NCBI GenBank assembly: GCA_051201675.1
Contig: CP179212.1
Coordinates: 1,426,001 to 1,490,000 of the forward strand
Direction: 5' to 3'
Length of the DNA: 64,000 nucleotides
Source of the DNA: HTCC2207 sp002685195
GTDB taxonomy: Bacteria > Pseudomonadota > Gammaproteobacteria > Pseudomonadales > Porticoccaceae
Part shown: positions 45,337 through 54,236 of the stretch, piece after piece
Numbering within the stretch: the first letter of the stretch is position 1
How the letters are laid out: the number at the start of each line of letters is the position of its first letter
Translations under genes and position numbers: made by a program
The notes under the pieces: model-generated
What the model was told of the DNA's origin: nothing
Seen by the model: the letters and a program-made list of their open reading frames with translations, nothing else
The model's database searches: none

Positions 45337-47307
45337 CTATAGACTATCTAGAGCCGAGTCTAGCCAATTCATCCGATTTACATACCACTCTTTCATGTGG
45401 CCCACCTCTTCTTGGTAGGTATCAAAAACCACCGGATTTGGCCAAACATACTGGCCTATGGTTTGCCATTTGTCATTATTCTCTTGCTGCGCCCATTTCA
45501 ACTGTTCTGCGTAGGTATCTATTTTATTGAGAATAAAATCTTGGTTGTTCCTAAAATAAGCAAATCTCGTTTTAACCTTTTCAACAAAAGCAGGATCTTG
45601 AAAAAGGCGTTCATACCAAGGGTGATACTTTACCCACCAACCCTCTGCATAGCGACTATCTGCGTAGTCTACATTGCCAAAAGACAGATCAAAGTCCCAT
45701 AAAGGGCCCATCTTTATTTTCTCACCCGGCATCACATTTAAGAACATACTAGAGAAAAACATCGAATCAACATTTTTAGTTATTTCGCTGATCAAAAACC
45801 AGTCTACAAAGCTGTCAACATCAATGTATTCTGCGTAACCTTCTTCCCCAACAGGATGGGTTTTAATATTTTCTGCAGTGGCCGCACCGCCCTCCCAGCC
45901 AGCCCCGCCACTTTGAAAACCGCCATTAGTGACAAGCTCTGTTCCATCCGAGGTAAGAACGCTGACATCATCGATCCATACCTGTCCGCCTTGATCCCCA
46001 CCCATATCAAACAAAATCCGACTTCGATCATCTCCAAAATCGGTAGTTGTCTGAGACAATGTAAACGTTTGCCAAGCAGTTGTGAGGCCTACAGGCTCTC
46101 CCACGTTTGTCCATGGGTCATGGTACAAACCAAGACCTGCTATGATAGTGCGATTAATCGATGACCTTGCTTTAAAGGACACCGTATATTCTGAGTCAGG
46201 TATCAGCGTCATGGTTTGACTCAAGTTGATATCCCAAACATTCTCAGAAGTTGTCTCCTCTACAACAAAGTAAGAGGACATGGAATTGGAATCCGATATC
46301 GATTTTTCGAAATCATTAATCAGCGTCTTAATATAAACATACTCAGGGCTATTAAGATCAAGATTCGGCTCTTTAATGTTAACTATGAATTTATCCGTGA
46401 CAACACTATCAAAGTAGACATCATCAAAATCTAAGCGCGACAGCTGATCAAGCTCAAGCAAGTAACCGACATCACCCAGTGGGACTCGATTATCGCTCTC
46501 TTCAACCTTCTGCGTAATATTATACGTGCCGTTATACTCATCGTTTATGTAGACCTCAGCAAAACGCCCTTGTGGAGTCCAATCTAAATTACTCAAATAT
46601 CCCATCTCGAAGGATATTTTATTTCGCAACATAGTTTTGTCTGAATATTCAGCAAGAAATAGCCACTTTTTATCGTTGGGCATTCCTAAAAACTCAGCCT
46701 TGTCATCTAGTTTCATTTGAAAAGGCTTTTTCGGGTGAAGCCCCCAGGTCGAGTTACCACGACCACGAATTTTCATGCTCACTTCAGCAAAATCGTCAAA
46801 ATTTCTGCCGCCATCCACAGAGGTGTCGCCCCGTACGTAGTCATCTTTTGAGTCTATAGCTGCGGCGTCATCTGTCTTGAGGTACACAACTGGTAGGCCT
46901 GTAAATTTGGTTAAGTCCACCACATAGTCTTGGGTATCGCCATCTTCATTAGTCACTGTGTAAGTGAGCTTACTAGTAAAATCGTTCTCAGTAGCTCCAC
47001 TTTCTTGGACGACGTCTCCGATAGAGACACTAGTACCAGTAAACTCAAAGCTTGCCTTTAGTTTACTTACTTCAGTATTAGTTGGAATTCGACCAGAGAA
47101 CTCATAATTATCATCTAATGAAAAGATAATCTCAGCATCTATAGCGGTGTTGTTTTCAGGGACTAAAGTAAACTGCGTAATCGTTGGGTCTGGCGCCGGA
47201 TTGGGCGCTGGATTGGGCACTGGATTGGGTATCGAAGAAGAACCCCCGCCGCCGCCACATGCTGACAAAAACGTAACTAAAAAGACTAATGAAATTTTTA
47301 GGTACAT
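45337..47307 (-). CDS. CotH-kinase lipoprotein with inserted carbohydrate-binding-like module
   Basis: A 656-aa lipoprotein: signal ending LSAC (Cys17), then a Gly/Ser and PNP-repeat linker (18-41), a beta-sandwich (42-136), and a CotH kinase domain split in two. Part one (137-345) has GRGNSTWGLHPKKPFQMKLD and LRNKISFEM; part two (485-656) has YIDVDSFVDWFLISEITKN and LWDFDLSFGN. Between them at ~346-480 sits a jelly-roll module like CBM4_9 (WDINLSQ, YTVSFKARSS, WQTFTLSQTT, VWIDDVSVL). The strand usually found at the start of such modules (LVTNGGFQSGGAGW) comes at the end, suggesting circular permutation. CotH proteins are atypical protein kinases; the substrate here is unknown. Confidence 0.85.
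   Translation of the reverse strand: MYLKISLVFLVTFLSACGGGGGSSSIPNPVPNPAPNPAPDPTITQFTLVPENNTAIDAEIIFSLDDNYEFSGRIPTNTEVSKLKASFEFTGTSVSIGDVVQESGATENDFTSKLTYTVTNEDGDTQDYVVDLTKFTGLPVVYLKTDDAAAIDSKDDYVRGDTSVDGGRNFDDFAEVSMKIRGRGNSTWGLHPKKPFQMKLDDKAEFLGMPNDKKWLFLAEYSDKTMLRNKISFEMGYLSNLDWTPQGRFAEVYINDEYNGTYNITQKVEESDNRVPLGDVGYLLELDQLSRLDFDDVYFDSVVTDKFIVNIKEPNLDLNSPEYVYIKTLINDFEKSISDSNSMSSYFVVEETTSENVWDINLSQTMTLIPDSEYTVSFKARSSINRTIIAGLGLYHDPWTNVGEPVGLTTAWQTFTLSQTTTDFGDDRSRILFDMGGDQGGQVWIDDVSVLTSDGTELVTNGGFQSGGAGWEGGAATAENIKTHPVGEEGYAEYIDVDSFVDWFLISEITKNVDSMFFSSMFLNVMPGEKIKMGPLWDFDLSFGNVDYADSRYAEGWWVKYHPWYERLFQDPAFVEKVKTRFAYFRNNQDFILNKIDTYAEQLKWAQQENNDKWQTIGQYVWPNPVVFDTYQEEVGHMKEWYVNRMNWLDSALDSL
47198..47233. 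repeat. Three 12-bp tandem repeats coding the PNP linker of the CotH lipoprotein
   Basis: Units GGATTGGGCGCT, GGATTGGGCACT and GGATTGGGTATC run head to tail and encode PNPA/PNPV-type repeats on the minus strand. Such in-frame repeats can vary linker length by slippage without breaking the frame. Confidence 0.85.
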
Positions 47308-47431
47308 AAAACGAGTCCTACATTGGAAAAATTAAGTTACAGAACTAAATTATATTTTAAAGCCCTTTCACTTCTGCATAAAGAGCCCAAACACCCCTAT
47401 TCAAGGTTAAACGGACTCACTTGGTGCACGA

Positions 47432-48424
47432 TCAGGCAACGAGCGAAGCTAAAACCCTTCGCTGGCCTTCAAACGGACGTCGACCATGCATAGCTAAAAA
47501 ATTATCGACCAAAACCACATCACCTGTTTGCCAGGGGATGTCAAAGGTCAATAAATCAGAAAGTCTTATCACAACAGCCATATCATCGTTGCTAATAGTC
47601 GAATAATCACCAAAGCAAATTGATTTTTCGCTAACATTCCTAGCATCTTGCCAACCTCGAAATGCCGCGATTAACTGATTGAAAAAAACTTTACGCCCAT
47701 CCTTCGCTGTCTGTATTGCGGGAAGAACGGGAGTAGTTACACTAAGCGCACCACCCTCACCCCACTCCCACTGGTAACCTAGACGGCTAAGCTTAGTCTC
47801 AGCCTCTTCAATCGTTTCCGCACTCAAGGTGCTTCGCCAACTGCGCCCTTGCCCTGATGCTAAATCATTTTCAGCCGGCATGGTCTGAGAATAACGCAGT
47901 CCTAGTGACTCACAGGATTCAACAAACTCAGGAATTTCTCGATTTAGATGCTCCAACAAAATATCTGAACGACAAATAGGCGTCGCACCACCAGATTCAG
48001 ATGCCTGCTCACAAAAGAAAAATAATTTCGAGGGGTAGATGGGGGTTTGCGCCATTTCGTGGTGAAGAAAGATTGATACCGATGGAGGCGCTTCATTTGC
48101 TGTAAACACTAAATCTGTTCGATTTTGCCTGACTGCGTTTGAGAGAGACTCTTCATAGGTAAAACTTGGCCAATCGAAGGCGCGAATAAAGCGATCAAAT
48201 TCTTTGTCATTAGATATTTTTAGATCGCGAAACAATATAGCGCCATGGGCTGCCAGGTCTTCCTCCAACTGGTTCTTATGGCTTTTAAGCCAATCCGTTA
48301 TAGACTCAATGCCTTCAGCAGACTGGCCCATATAAACAAGTGGAAATACACTATCTTGATACTTTTGTTGGCCTGGGACGCTTGCCTTTTTTACTCTAAT
48401 TGCATTCATTAAATATTCGCTCAT
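47432..48424 (-). CDS. TauD/TfdA-family (SyrP-like) Fe(II)/2-oxoglutarate dioxygenase
   Basis: A 330-aa oxygenase. The metal site is visible as HHEMAQTP (His and Glu) and the distal HGRRPFEGQRR (His plus the 2-oxoglutarate-binding Arg); FFCEQASESGGATP is typical of the SyrP-like branch. It is the last of three minus-strand genes (Gfo/Idh, AKR, this) with a 3-nt gap to the AKR gene, so it is probably co-translated. An internal ATG at 48409 is an alternative start. Substrate unknown; these enzymes hydroxylate small acids or amino-acid-like compounds. Confidence 0.85.
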   Translation of the reverse strand: MSEYLMNAIRVKKASVPGQQKYQDSVFPLVYMGQSAEGIESITDWLKSHKNQLEEDLAAHGAILFRDLKISNDKEFDRFIRAFDWPSFTYEESLSNAVRQNRTDLVFTANEAPPSVSIFLHHEMAQTPIYPSKLFFFCEQASESGGATPICRSDILLEHLNREIPEFVESCESLGLRYSQTMPAENDLASGQGRSWRSTLSAETIEEAETKLSRLGYQWEWGEGGALSVTTPVLPAIQTAKDGRKVFFNQLIAAFRGWQDARNVSEKSICFGDYSTISNDDMAVVIRLSDLLTFDIPWQTGDVVLVDNFLAMHGRRPFEGQRRVLASLVA

Positions 48425-48427
48425 CCA

Positions 48428-49405
48428 TTAGTCATAAATTGAGTGGAATGTACCAAACGCGCCTTCACAGAACTTGCCAGGATCATTAAACCGGCGGTTT
48501 TGATTAAGCGCTGAAATGGCGTCCATTTCCTCATCGGTCAGGTTGAAGTCTGACAATGACAGATTTTCAACTAAACGCTCGGGCTTGCTCGTCTTGGGTA
48601 TCACTGCTGTACCTCTCTGCAGGCCCCAGCGCAATACCACCTGAGCGGGCGTTACCGATGCTCTTTCAGCCGCTTTGATCACAACAGCCTCTGTGAGCAC
48701 AGAATCACCTTTAGACGCCATATCCAAAGAGACATAAGAAAGTGCCCCTAATGGAGAAAAAGCGGTTACAGCGATATTATAGGACCGTGCTGTACGTATT
48801 AACGCATCCTGAGTGAGATATGGGTGAGACTCAATTTGCAACATTGCAGGCTTGATACGTGCGTAACTCATCAAATCATGCAACAGCACCGCACTGTAAT
48901 TACAGACCCCTATCTGACGAGCCAACTGATTTTCCACAAGGCTCTCCATTGCAGCCCAAGTCTCACTCAGTGGAACTGAATCTAATTCCATAGTGGGATT
49001 GTCATCTTGGGGATTACATATCCACTCAGGGGGGTAGCGATCATTAATATCAACGTATTGAAGCGCTATTGGGAAATGAATGAGGTAGAGATCAAAGTAG
49101 TCTATCCTCAGGTCTGACAAAGATTTCTCGCAGGCTTGCTGGACGTATTCTTTACGATGAAAGGTGTTCCACAATTTAGACGTAATCCAGAGGTCTTCCC
49201 GACTGCACAGTCCGTCCTTAATGGCTCTGGCAATACCCTCTCCAACTTGTTGCTCATTACCATAATCAGCCGCGCTATCAAGGTGCCGATATCCATTTTT
49301 AATAGCATTGTAGACAGCCTCAGCCACCTCACTGGTTTCTAATTTCCATAAACCCAAACCAACAGCGGGCATAGTCTGGCCTGTAACATTTATAACTTGA
49401 TTCAT
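48428..49405 (-). CDS. Aldo/keto reductase (xylose-reductase-like)
   Basis: A 325-aa (beta/alpha)8 reductase. The catalytic tetrad is present: Asp and Tyr in DSAADYGNE, Lys in ITSKLWNTF and His in LYLIHFPI; the cofactor-binding end is IPKTSKPERLVENL. It reduces aldehydes or aldoses with NADPH. The surrounding galactosidase genes make an aldose or an oxidised sugar a reasonable substrate. It begins 15 nt after the Gfo/Idh gene. Confidence 0.9.
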   Translation of the reverse strand: MNQVINVTGQTMPAVGLGLWKLETSEVAEAVYNAIKNGYRHLDSAADYGNEQQVGEGIARAIKDGLCSREDLWITSKLWNTFHRKEYVQQACEKSLSDLRIDYFDLYLIHFPIALQYVDINDRYPPEWICNPQDDNPTMELDSVPLSETWAAMESLVENQLARQIGVCNYSAVLLHDLMSYARIKPAMLQIESHPYLTQDALIRTARSYNIAVTAFSPLGALSYVSLDMASKGDSVLTEAVVIKAAERASVTPAQVVLRWGLQRGTAVIPKTSKPERLVENLSLSDFNLTDEEMDAISALNQNRRFNDPGKFCEGAFGTFHSIYD

Positions 49406-49420
49406 AAATAATCCATTTTA

Positions 49421-50629
49421 TTAGCTAAATTCTGATAACTTGTTGTCAGCAAGGAACTGATCAATGTAAACCGCCTCGCCTGTGGCAATCGACTGTTGTG
49501 CCGCGCAGGCAATAATAATCGACCAAAGCCCTTGTAGTGGCGTTGCAGAGGTACTTAAGTTTTCCTCTAGTTGATCGACAAAGGCGATGTGCTCATAGTA
49601 TGTGGCTCCATGATGTCCACTGCTCTCAATCTCCCGAGCATAAGTAACTTCAGTTTGCTTTGATCCCCCCAATTCGCCCAATTCCAATGCAACTGTGGCA
49701 CTTGATGGTTTTTGTTGGTGAATGTTAAAAATTTCTCGGGTAACCAATCTGCCTCTATCTCCACAAATAACCATTTCTTCGGTAAAGTCATGACAAAACA
49801 TATTTAGGGTGAAGTTTCCTCGAATACCATTGTCATAATCAATGACAACAAAGGCGTGATCATCAATGTCCGCCGATTCTCCACCCTGCTCAAAATCCAG
49901 GAAGTTAACCCCTTGGCCCCCGGAGGCATAGATCTTTTTGGGCTTTGCATCGGCTGCAAGATTCATCAAATCAAAGTAATGGCAGCACTTTTCCACCAAG
50001 GTTCCGCCGGTATTCTTGTTAAACTTGTTCCACTGTTCTACTTTATCTAAAAACGGAGGGCGGTACTCGCTCATGCTAATAGTTTTTATAGTCCCGATGG
50101 ACCCGTGAGACTGAACCTCTTGAAATGCTTCGATGTACTGCGCCTTGTAGCGATACTGCAGCCCGATCTGTAAAAAAGAGCTGTAGGAATCAGCGGCTTT
50201 AACAATAGCAGCTGCACCCTTGAGAGTTGTGGCCATCGGTTTCTCTAGAAAGATTGGCTTACCCGATGCCATCGCTACAGAAAGAATATCAACATGGGTA
50301 TGATTCGGCGTACAAATCATCAAAGCATCTACCTCTGGATCATTACAGGCTGATTTTAAATCAGCATACCGAACAAGCTCCTCATCGCTGTAGGATCTAA
50401 AGTTTCGCTCCGCCACATCCATACTGTGAATCTGCTTATCATAGATACCATAAATACGGGCACGACCTAGGAGAGTCGCAACATACATATGCTCCTGACC
50501 AATGGTTCCTGTACCAATGATCACTAGCTTGTGCGATGCCTGGGGCGCCTTATACAAATACTTATCAGTATCGGTAATATGACTCTGACCTGCTGCTTTT
50601 TCAAAAAAACGTAACCTTGGTTTAACCAC
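49421..50629 (-). CDS. Gfo/Idh/MocA-family sugar oxidoreductase
   Basis: A 402-aa NAD(P)-dependent dehydrogenase from GTG 50629, with AGGTG 8 nt upstream. The Rossmann motif GTGTIG is at ~38-43, the signature EKP in FLEKPMATTLKGA is near 130, and the catalytic-region motif NTGGTLVEKCCHYFDLMN is clear. An unusual ~35-residue hydrophilic N-terminal extension precedes the Rossmann fold. It heads a three-gene unit with an AKR and a TauD-like dioxygenase and is divergent from a secreted esterase. The substrate is likely a sugar or inositol-like polyol. Confidence 0.88.
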   Translation of the reverse strand: MVKPRLRFFEKAAGQSHITDTDKYLYKAPQASHKLVIIGTGTIGQEHMYVATLLGRARIYGIYDKQIHSMDVAERNFRSYSDEELVRYADLKSACNDPEVDALMICTPNHTHVDILSVAMASGKPIFLEKPMATTLKGAAAIVKAADSYSSFLQIGLQYRYKAQYIEAFQEVQSHGSIGTIKTISMSEYRPPFLDKVEQWNKFNKNTGGTLVEKCCHYFDLMNLAADAKPKKIYASGGQGVNFLDFEQGGESADIDDHAFVVIDYDNGIRGNFTLNMFCHDFTEEMVICGDRGRLVTREIFNIHQQKPSSATVALELGELGGSKQTEVTYAREIESSGHHGATYYEHIAFVDQLEENLSTSATPLQGLWSIIIACAAQQSIATGEAVYIDQFLADNKLSEFS

Positions 50630-50876
50630 CTAGTAACACCTAATTAGTCTATTATTCGAAGTTGCATCTATACTATCCTAAGTCAGCCTGCCATGTCTGC
50701 GAGACTGAGTAAAATTAAGAGCCAATTTATAAAAATAAATCAACAACCGAAGTACCACCCAGGCCACAATATAGGTTAGTCTTACCCGCGAACAGATCGT
50801 CACATCGACTTTCGTTATGCAAAGGGATTACTTTGAGAATTCTTTAGTCGATCATGAATTATTACAGGAGAACTGA

Positions 50877-52175
50877 GTGATTTTACGTTGGCCCCAGGCG
50901 GTCGTTCTAATTTTGACTGCCCTATCAAGTTGTGTAGCTCTTACTGCTGAAAAACTCTATACCGATCAACCCCCTGTGACTCCAGAATTAGCCCTCTCAG
51001 GATCCTATGATGTGGGCGTTAGCACAGTTAAGATCAATGATCCTGACCGTCTTAATACCGCTAACTTTATTACCACTACTAACCGCCCGCTGCTACTTGA
51101 AATCTGGTACCCAATAAATTTACCCACTCAAAAACTTAAACCTACAAGAGCAACCTATAAGAATGTCACCCGACTGCAAAAACCTTTTGAGTTACAGGGC
51201 GAAGCTTATCGCGATGCTTTAATTGTTAGCGATGGTGAGTTTCCTGTTGTGCTTCTGTCTCATGGGTTTACAGGCTATCGTACCCAGATGTTTTATTTAG
51301 GTGAGCATCTTGCAAGTCATGGCTATATTGTCATAGGGATTGACCACAAAGATTCTACTAATTCAGAGGTATTCGATGATGCCACTCGAGCGTCAGGCTT
51401 TATCAGCACTTTGTACAACCGCGCTCGTGATCAACAGTTTGTTCTGAATTATTTCTCTGCCTCTAGTCCAAGCAATAACTTGAATAATTTAGCAAAACGA
51501 ATGGACACCAATAACGCCGCTATTATAGGCCATTCTATGGGCGGCTTTGGTGCTATTAATACGGTAGGTGGATGCTATGAGTTTAAATCAGAACAGCTGA
51601 AAAAAATTGGTGTCCCTTCCGTTATTGCTAGCCTTTTGCCTCTGCGCTTGGACTCTTGTTTTGCTGGTCAAGATAGTCTTGACCCTCGCTGGAAAGCCAT
51701 TCAAGTTTACGCCCCCTGGGGTGGAGAATTTAACGTCCATAGCGTCGATGCTATGGCACAAATATCAACGCCGATGTTCTATGTTGCCGGGGACCAAGAT
51801 AATACCTCAGGGTTCAAAAATGGCGTCAAAAAACTCTACCAACAAACTGGCTCAAAACATAAGTACCTGATGGTCTATGAGAATGCTCGACATAACATTG
51901 CTGGTCACCCCGCACCTTCTGCATCTTTCAACAGTGACTTTGAGCTTGGACACTATGTGGAACCTAGCTGGAATATCGAGACTATTAATAGGATCAACAA
52001 ACATATGACGCTGGCATTTTTGGACTGCCATGTGAAATCAGACGTCGGTCGCTGCGGATATCTTCCATCTCGAGAAGATATTCAGCAATATGAGGGTACA
52101 AATGGTCAATATAGTGACCCATGGCCGGGTTTCAAGCATTTATGGGGTAGTGGAATTCGCTTCTATAGACAATAA
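50877..52175 (+). CDS. Secreted alpha/beta-hydrolase (PAF-acetylhydrolase-like esterase)
   Basis: A 432-aa exported protein from GTG 50877, with AGGAG about 6 nt upstream. The N-terminus AVVLILTALSSC could be a lipoprotein signal (LSSC) or an ordinary one. The catalytic nucleophile is in GHSMGG, with the Asp in VAGDQDNTS and the His in ENARHNIAGH, and the general layout (LSHGFTGYRTQMFYLGEHLASHGY, GIDHKDS) resembles the PAF-acetylhydrolase/dienelactone hydrolase group. It probably deacylates a substrate in the periplasm. It precedes the GH42 gene by 65 nt, which suggests esters on galactosides, but that is inference. Confidence 0.82.
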   Translation: MILRWPQAVVLILTALSSCVALTAEKLYTDQPPVTPELALSGSYDVGVSTVKINDPDRLNTANFITTTNRPLLLEIWYPINLPTQKLKPTRATYKNVTRLQKPFELQGEAYRDALIVSDGEFPVVLLSHGFTGYRTQMFYLGEHLASHGYIVIGIDHKDSTNSEVFDDATRASGFISTLYNRARDQQFVLNYFSASSPSNNLNNLAKRMDTNNAAIIGHSMGGFGAINTVGGCYEFKSEQLKKIGVPSVIASLLPLRLDSCFAGQDSLDPRWKAIQVYAPWGGEFNVHSVDAMAQISTPMFYVAGDQDNTSGFKNGVKKLYQQTGSKHKYLMVYENARHNIAGHPAPSASFNSDFELGHYVEPSWNIETINRINKHMTLAFLDCHVKSDVGRCGYLPSREDIQQYEGTNGQYSDPWPGFKHLWGSGIRFYRQ

Positions 52176-52240
52176 TACTCAGCAAATATTTGACAACATG
52201 TCCAATGTGAAACACTCCTGTTTTAAAAAGGTTATGCATT

Positions 52241-54220
52241 ATGTTCGGAGTTTGTTACTACCCAGAACACTGGCCACAGTCTAAGTGGCAGGAAGACGCT
52301 CAGATGATGGCCGAACTGGGGTTAACCTATGTACGCATCGGTGAATTTGCCTGGTCAAAGCTCGAACCTAACCCTGGCGAACTCAACTTCAACTGGTTGG
52401 ATGAAGCCATCTTAACTCTGAGCAATGCTGGCCTCAAAGTAGTCTTGGGAACACCGACAGCTACACCACCCAAATGGCTCATTGATCAACATCCAGACAT
52501 CTTACCTGTTGATATAAATTCAGGACTTGTCAGAGGATTTGGATCACGTCGCCACTACGATTTTTCAAGTGAAATATATTTACGAGAATCCATTCGTATT
52601 ACTAAGGCTCTAGCAGCAAGATACGGGGCACATCGCGGTGTTGTGGGCTGGCAAACCGACAACGAGCTATGTTGCCATGACACAACGCTAAGTGGCTCTG
52701 CAAACGCTTTACGTGAATTCCAGAGTTGGTGCAGGGATCGTTATCAAAGTATTGAACAACTTAATAATGACTGGGGTAATGTTTTTTGGTCAATGGATTA
52801 CCGAGACTTTAGCGAGATAGAACTTCCCATTCTCGCTGTTACTGAAACTAACCCTGCTCATCGCCTAGCCTACCGGCGTTTCTCTTCAGATCAAGTAGTG
52901 AACTATCATAACCAAATGGTTGCTGTTATTCGTGAGCATACGTCAACACAGTTTATTACGCATAATTTCATCCCCATGAACGAAACTGGAGTGGACAACT
53001 TCGCCCTAGCTGCACCTCTGGACTTCACAAGTTATGACAACTACCCCTTAGGCCGCACTGACCTGTTAATGAGCGACGCACCGGCCGAGCAATTGCGCCG
53101 GTATATGCGTTCTGGACACCCAGATTTCGCTACCTATTATCACGACCAAACTCGTGGGCTACTAAACCGTGGTTTTTGGATCATGGAGCAACAACCGGGT
53201 CCTGTTAATTGGGCTAACAATAATCCTCGTCCAGCGCCGGGAATGATAAGATTTTGGACCATAGAGGCCTTTGCTCAGGGTGCTGACTGCCTGTGCTATT
53301 TCCGCTGGCGTCAAGCTCCCTTTGCCCAAGAACAAATGCATGCGGGACTGCTCAGACCAGATAATTCAAAAACTGAAGCTTGGTCAGAGGCAGAGCAGGC
53401 CATCGCAGAGATCGCCCGATTAGATTTGGGCAATCAGCCCATACCAACGGCTTGTGTCGCGATCATTACCTGTGTTGAGGGATTGTGGGTAAGCGATATT
53501 GAAAAACAAGGGCAAGCTTATGATTTCAACAGCGTGCAGTTTTCATTCTATAGTGCTCTGCGCGAACTGGGTGTCAATGTTGACTTTATTTCAGTCGATG
53601 CAGATTTCTCACCCTATAAAATAGTTGTGGCCCCAAGTTTGCCAATAATTGATGCTGCCTTTGTTAAAAAATGTAAAGAGAGTAACGCACAGTTTATTTT
53701 TGGCCCACGCAGTGGATCAAAAACCTCAGAGTTTGGTTATCCCCAGAGTTTACCTCCAGGACTACTCCAAAGCTTGCTACCCGTGCGTGTACTCTCAGTT
53801 GAGACCCTGCGCTCTGACTGCACTGAATCATTGAGCTGGAATGGTCAAACCTACGAAAGTTGTCGTTGGCGAGAGCAGCTAGATGCTGGTGATACCGAGG
53901 TTATAGCGCAATATCTTAATGGTGAACCCGCTATAGTAAGAAATGAAAATATTACCTACCTAGGGACGCTCACTAACAGTGCATTTTTAGTCGACTTTTT
54001 ACAACAACAGTGCCAAGAAGGCAAAATTGAAACCTACCGATTTGGAGACGACATTCGCGTATCTCAACGCGGTAATCTCATGTTCGCATTTAACTACTCA
54101 GATCAGTCATATGAGCTTCCCTTAACAGCAGATACAATTCTGCTGCTGGGTGAAAAAAACCTTGAACCACTGGAAATAGCAGTCTGGCAGGCGCCAGACA
54201 AAACTTCTCTACTGAAATAA
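52241..54220 (+). CDS. GH42 beta-galactosidase
   Basis: A 659-aa glycosidase with the exact GH42 opening MFGVCYYPEHWPQSKW. The acid/base Glu142 is in GWQTDNELC and the nucleophile Glu316 in WIMEQQPGPVNW; the trimerisation (A4) domain and a small C-terminal beta domain follow. No signal peptide, so it acts in the cytoplasm on imported galactosides. An SSS symporter begins 16 nt downstream, a natural importer-enzyme pair. The specific linkage (beta-1,3/1,4/1,6) cannot be read off. Confidence 0.93.
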   Translation: MFGVCYYPEHWPQSKWQEDAQMMAELGLTYVRIGEFAWSKLEPNPGELNFNWLDEAILTLSNAGLKVVLGTPTATPPKWLIDQHPDILPVDINSGLVRGFGSRRHYDFSSEIYLRESIRITKALAARYGAHRGVVGWQTDNELCCHDTTLSGSANALREFQSWCRDRYQSIEQLNNDWGNVFWSMDYRDFSEIELPILAVTETNPAHRLAYRRFSSDQVVNYHNQMVAVIREHTSTQFITHNFIPMNETGVDNFALAAPLDFTSYDNYPLGRTDLLMSDAPAEQLRRYMRSGHPDFATYYHDQTRGLLNRGFWIMEQQPGPVNWANNNPRPAPGMIRFWTIEAFAQGADCLCYFRWRQAPFAQEQMHAGLLRPDNSKTEAWSEAEQAIAEIARLDLGNQPIPTACVAIITCVEGLWVSDIEKQGQAYDFNSVQFSFYSALRELGVNVDFISVDADFSPYKIVVAPSLPIIDAAFVKKCKESNAQFIFGPRSGSKTSEFGYPQSLPPGLLQSLLPVRVLSVETLRSDCTESLSWNGQTYESCRWREQLDAGDTEVIAQYLNGEPAIVRNENITYLGTLTNSAFLVDFLQQQCQEGKIETYRFGDDIRVSQRGNLMFAFNYSDQSYELPLTADTILLLGEKNLEPLEIAVWQAPDKTSLLK

Positions 54221-54236
54221 CAAACAGGAGCTACTC

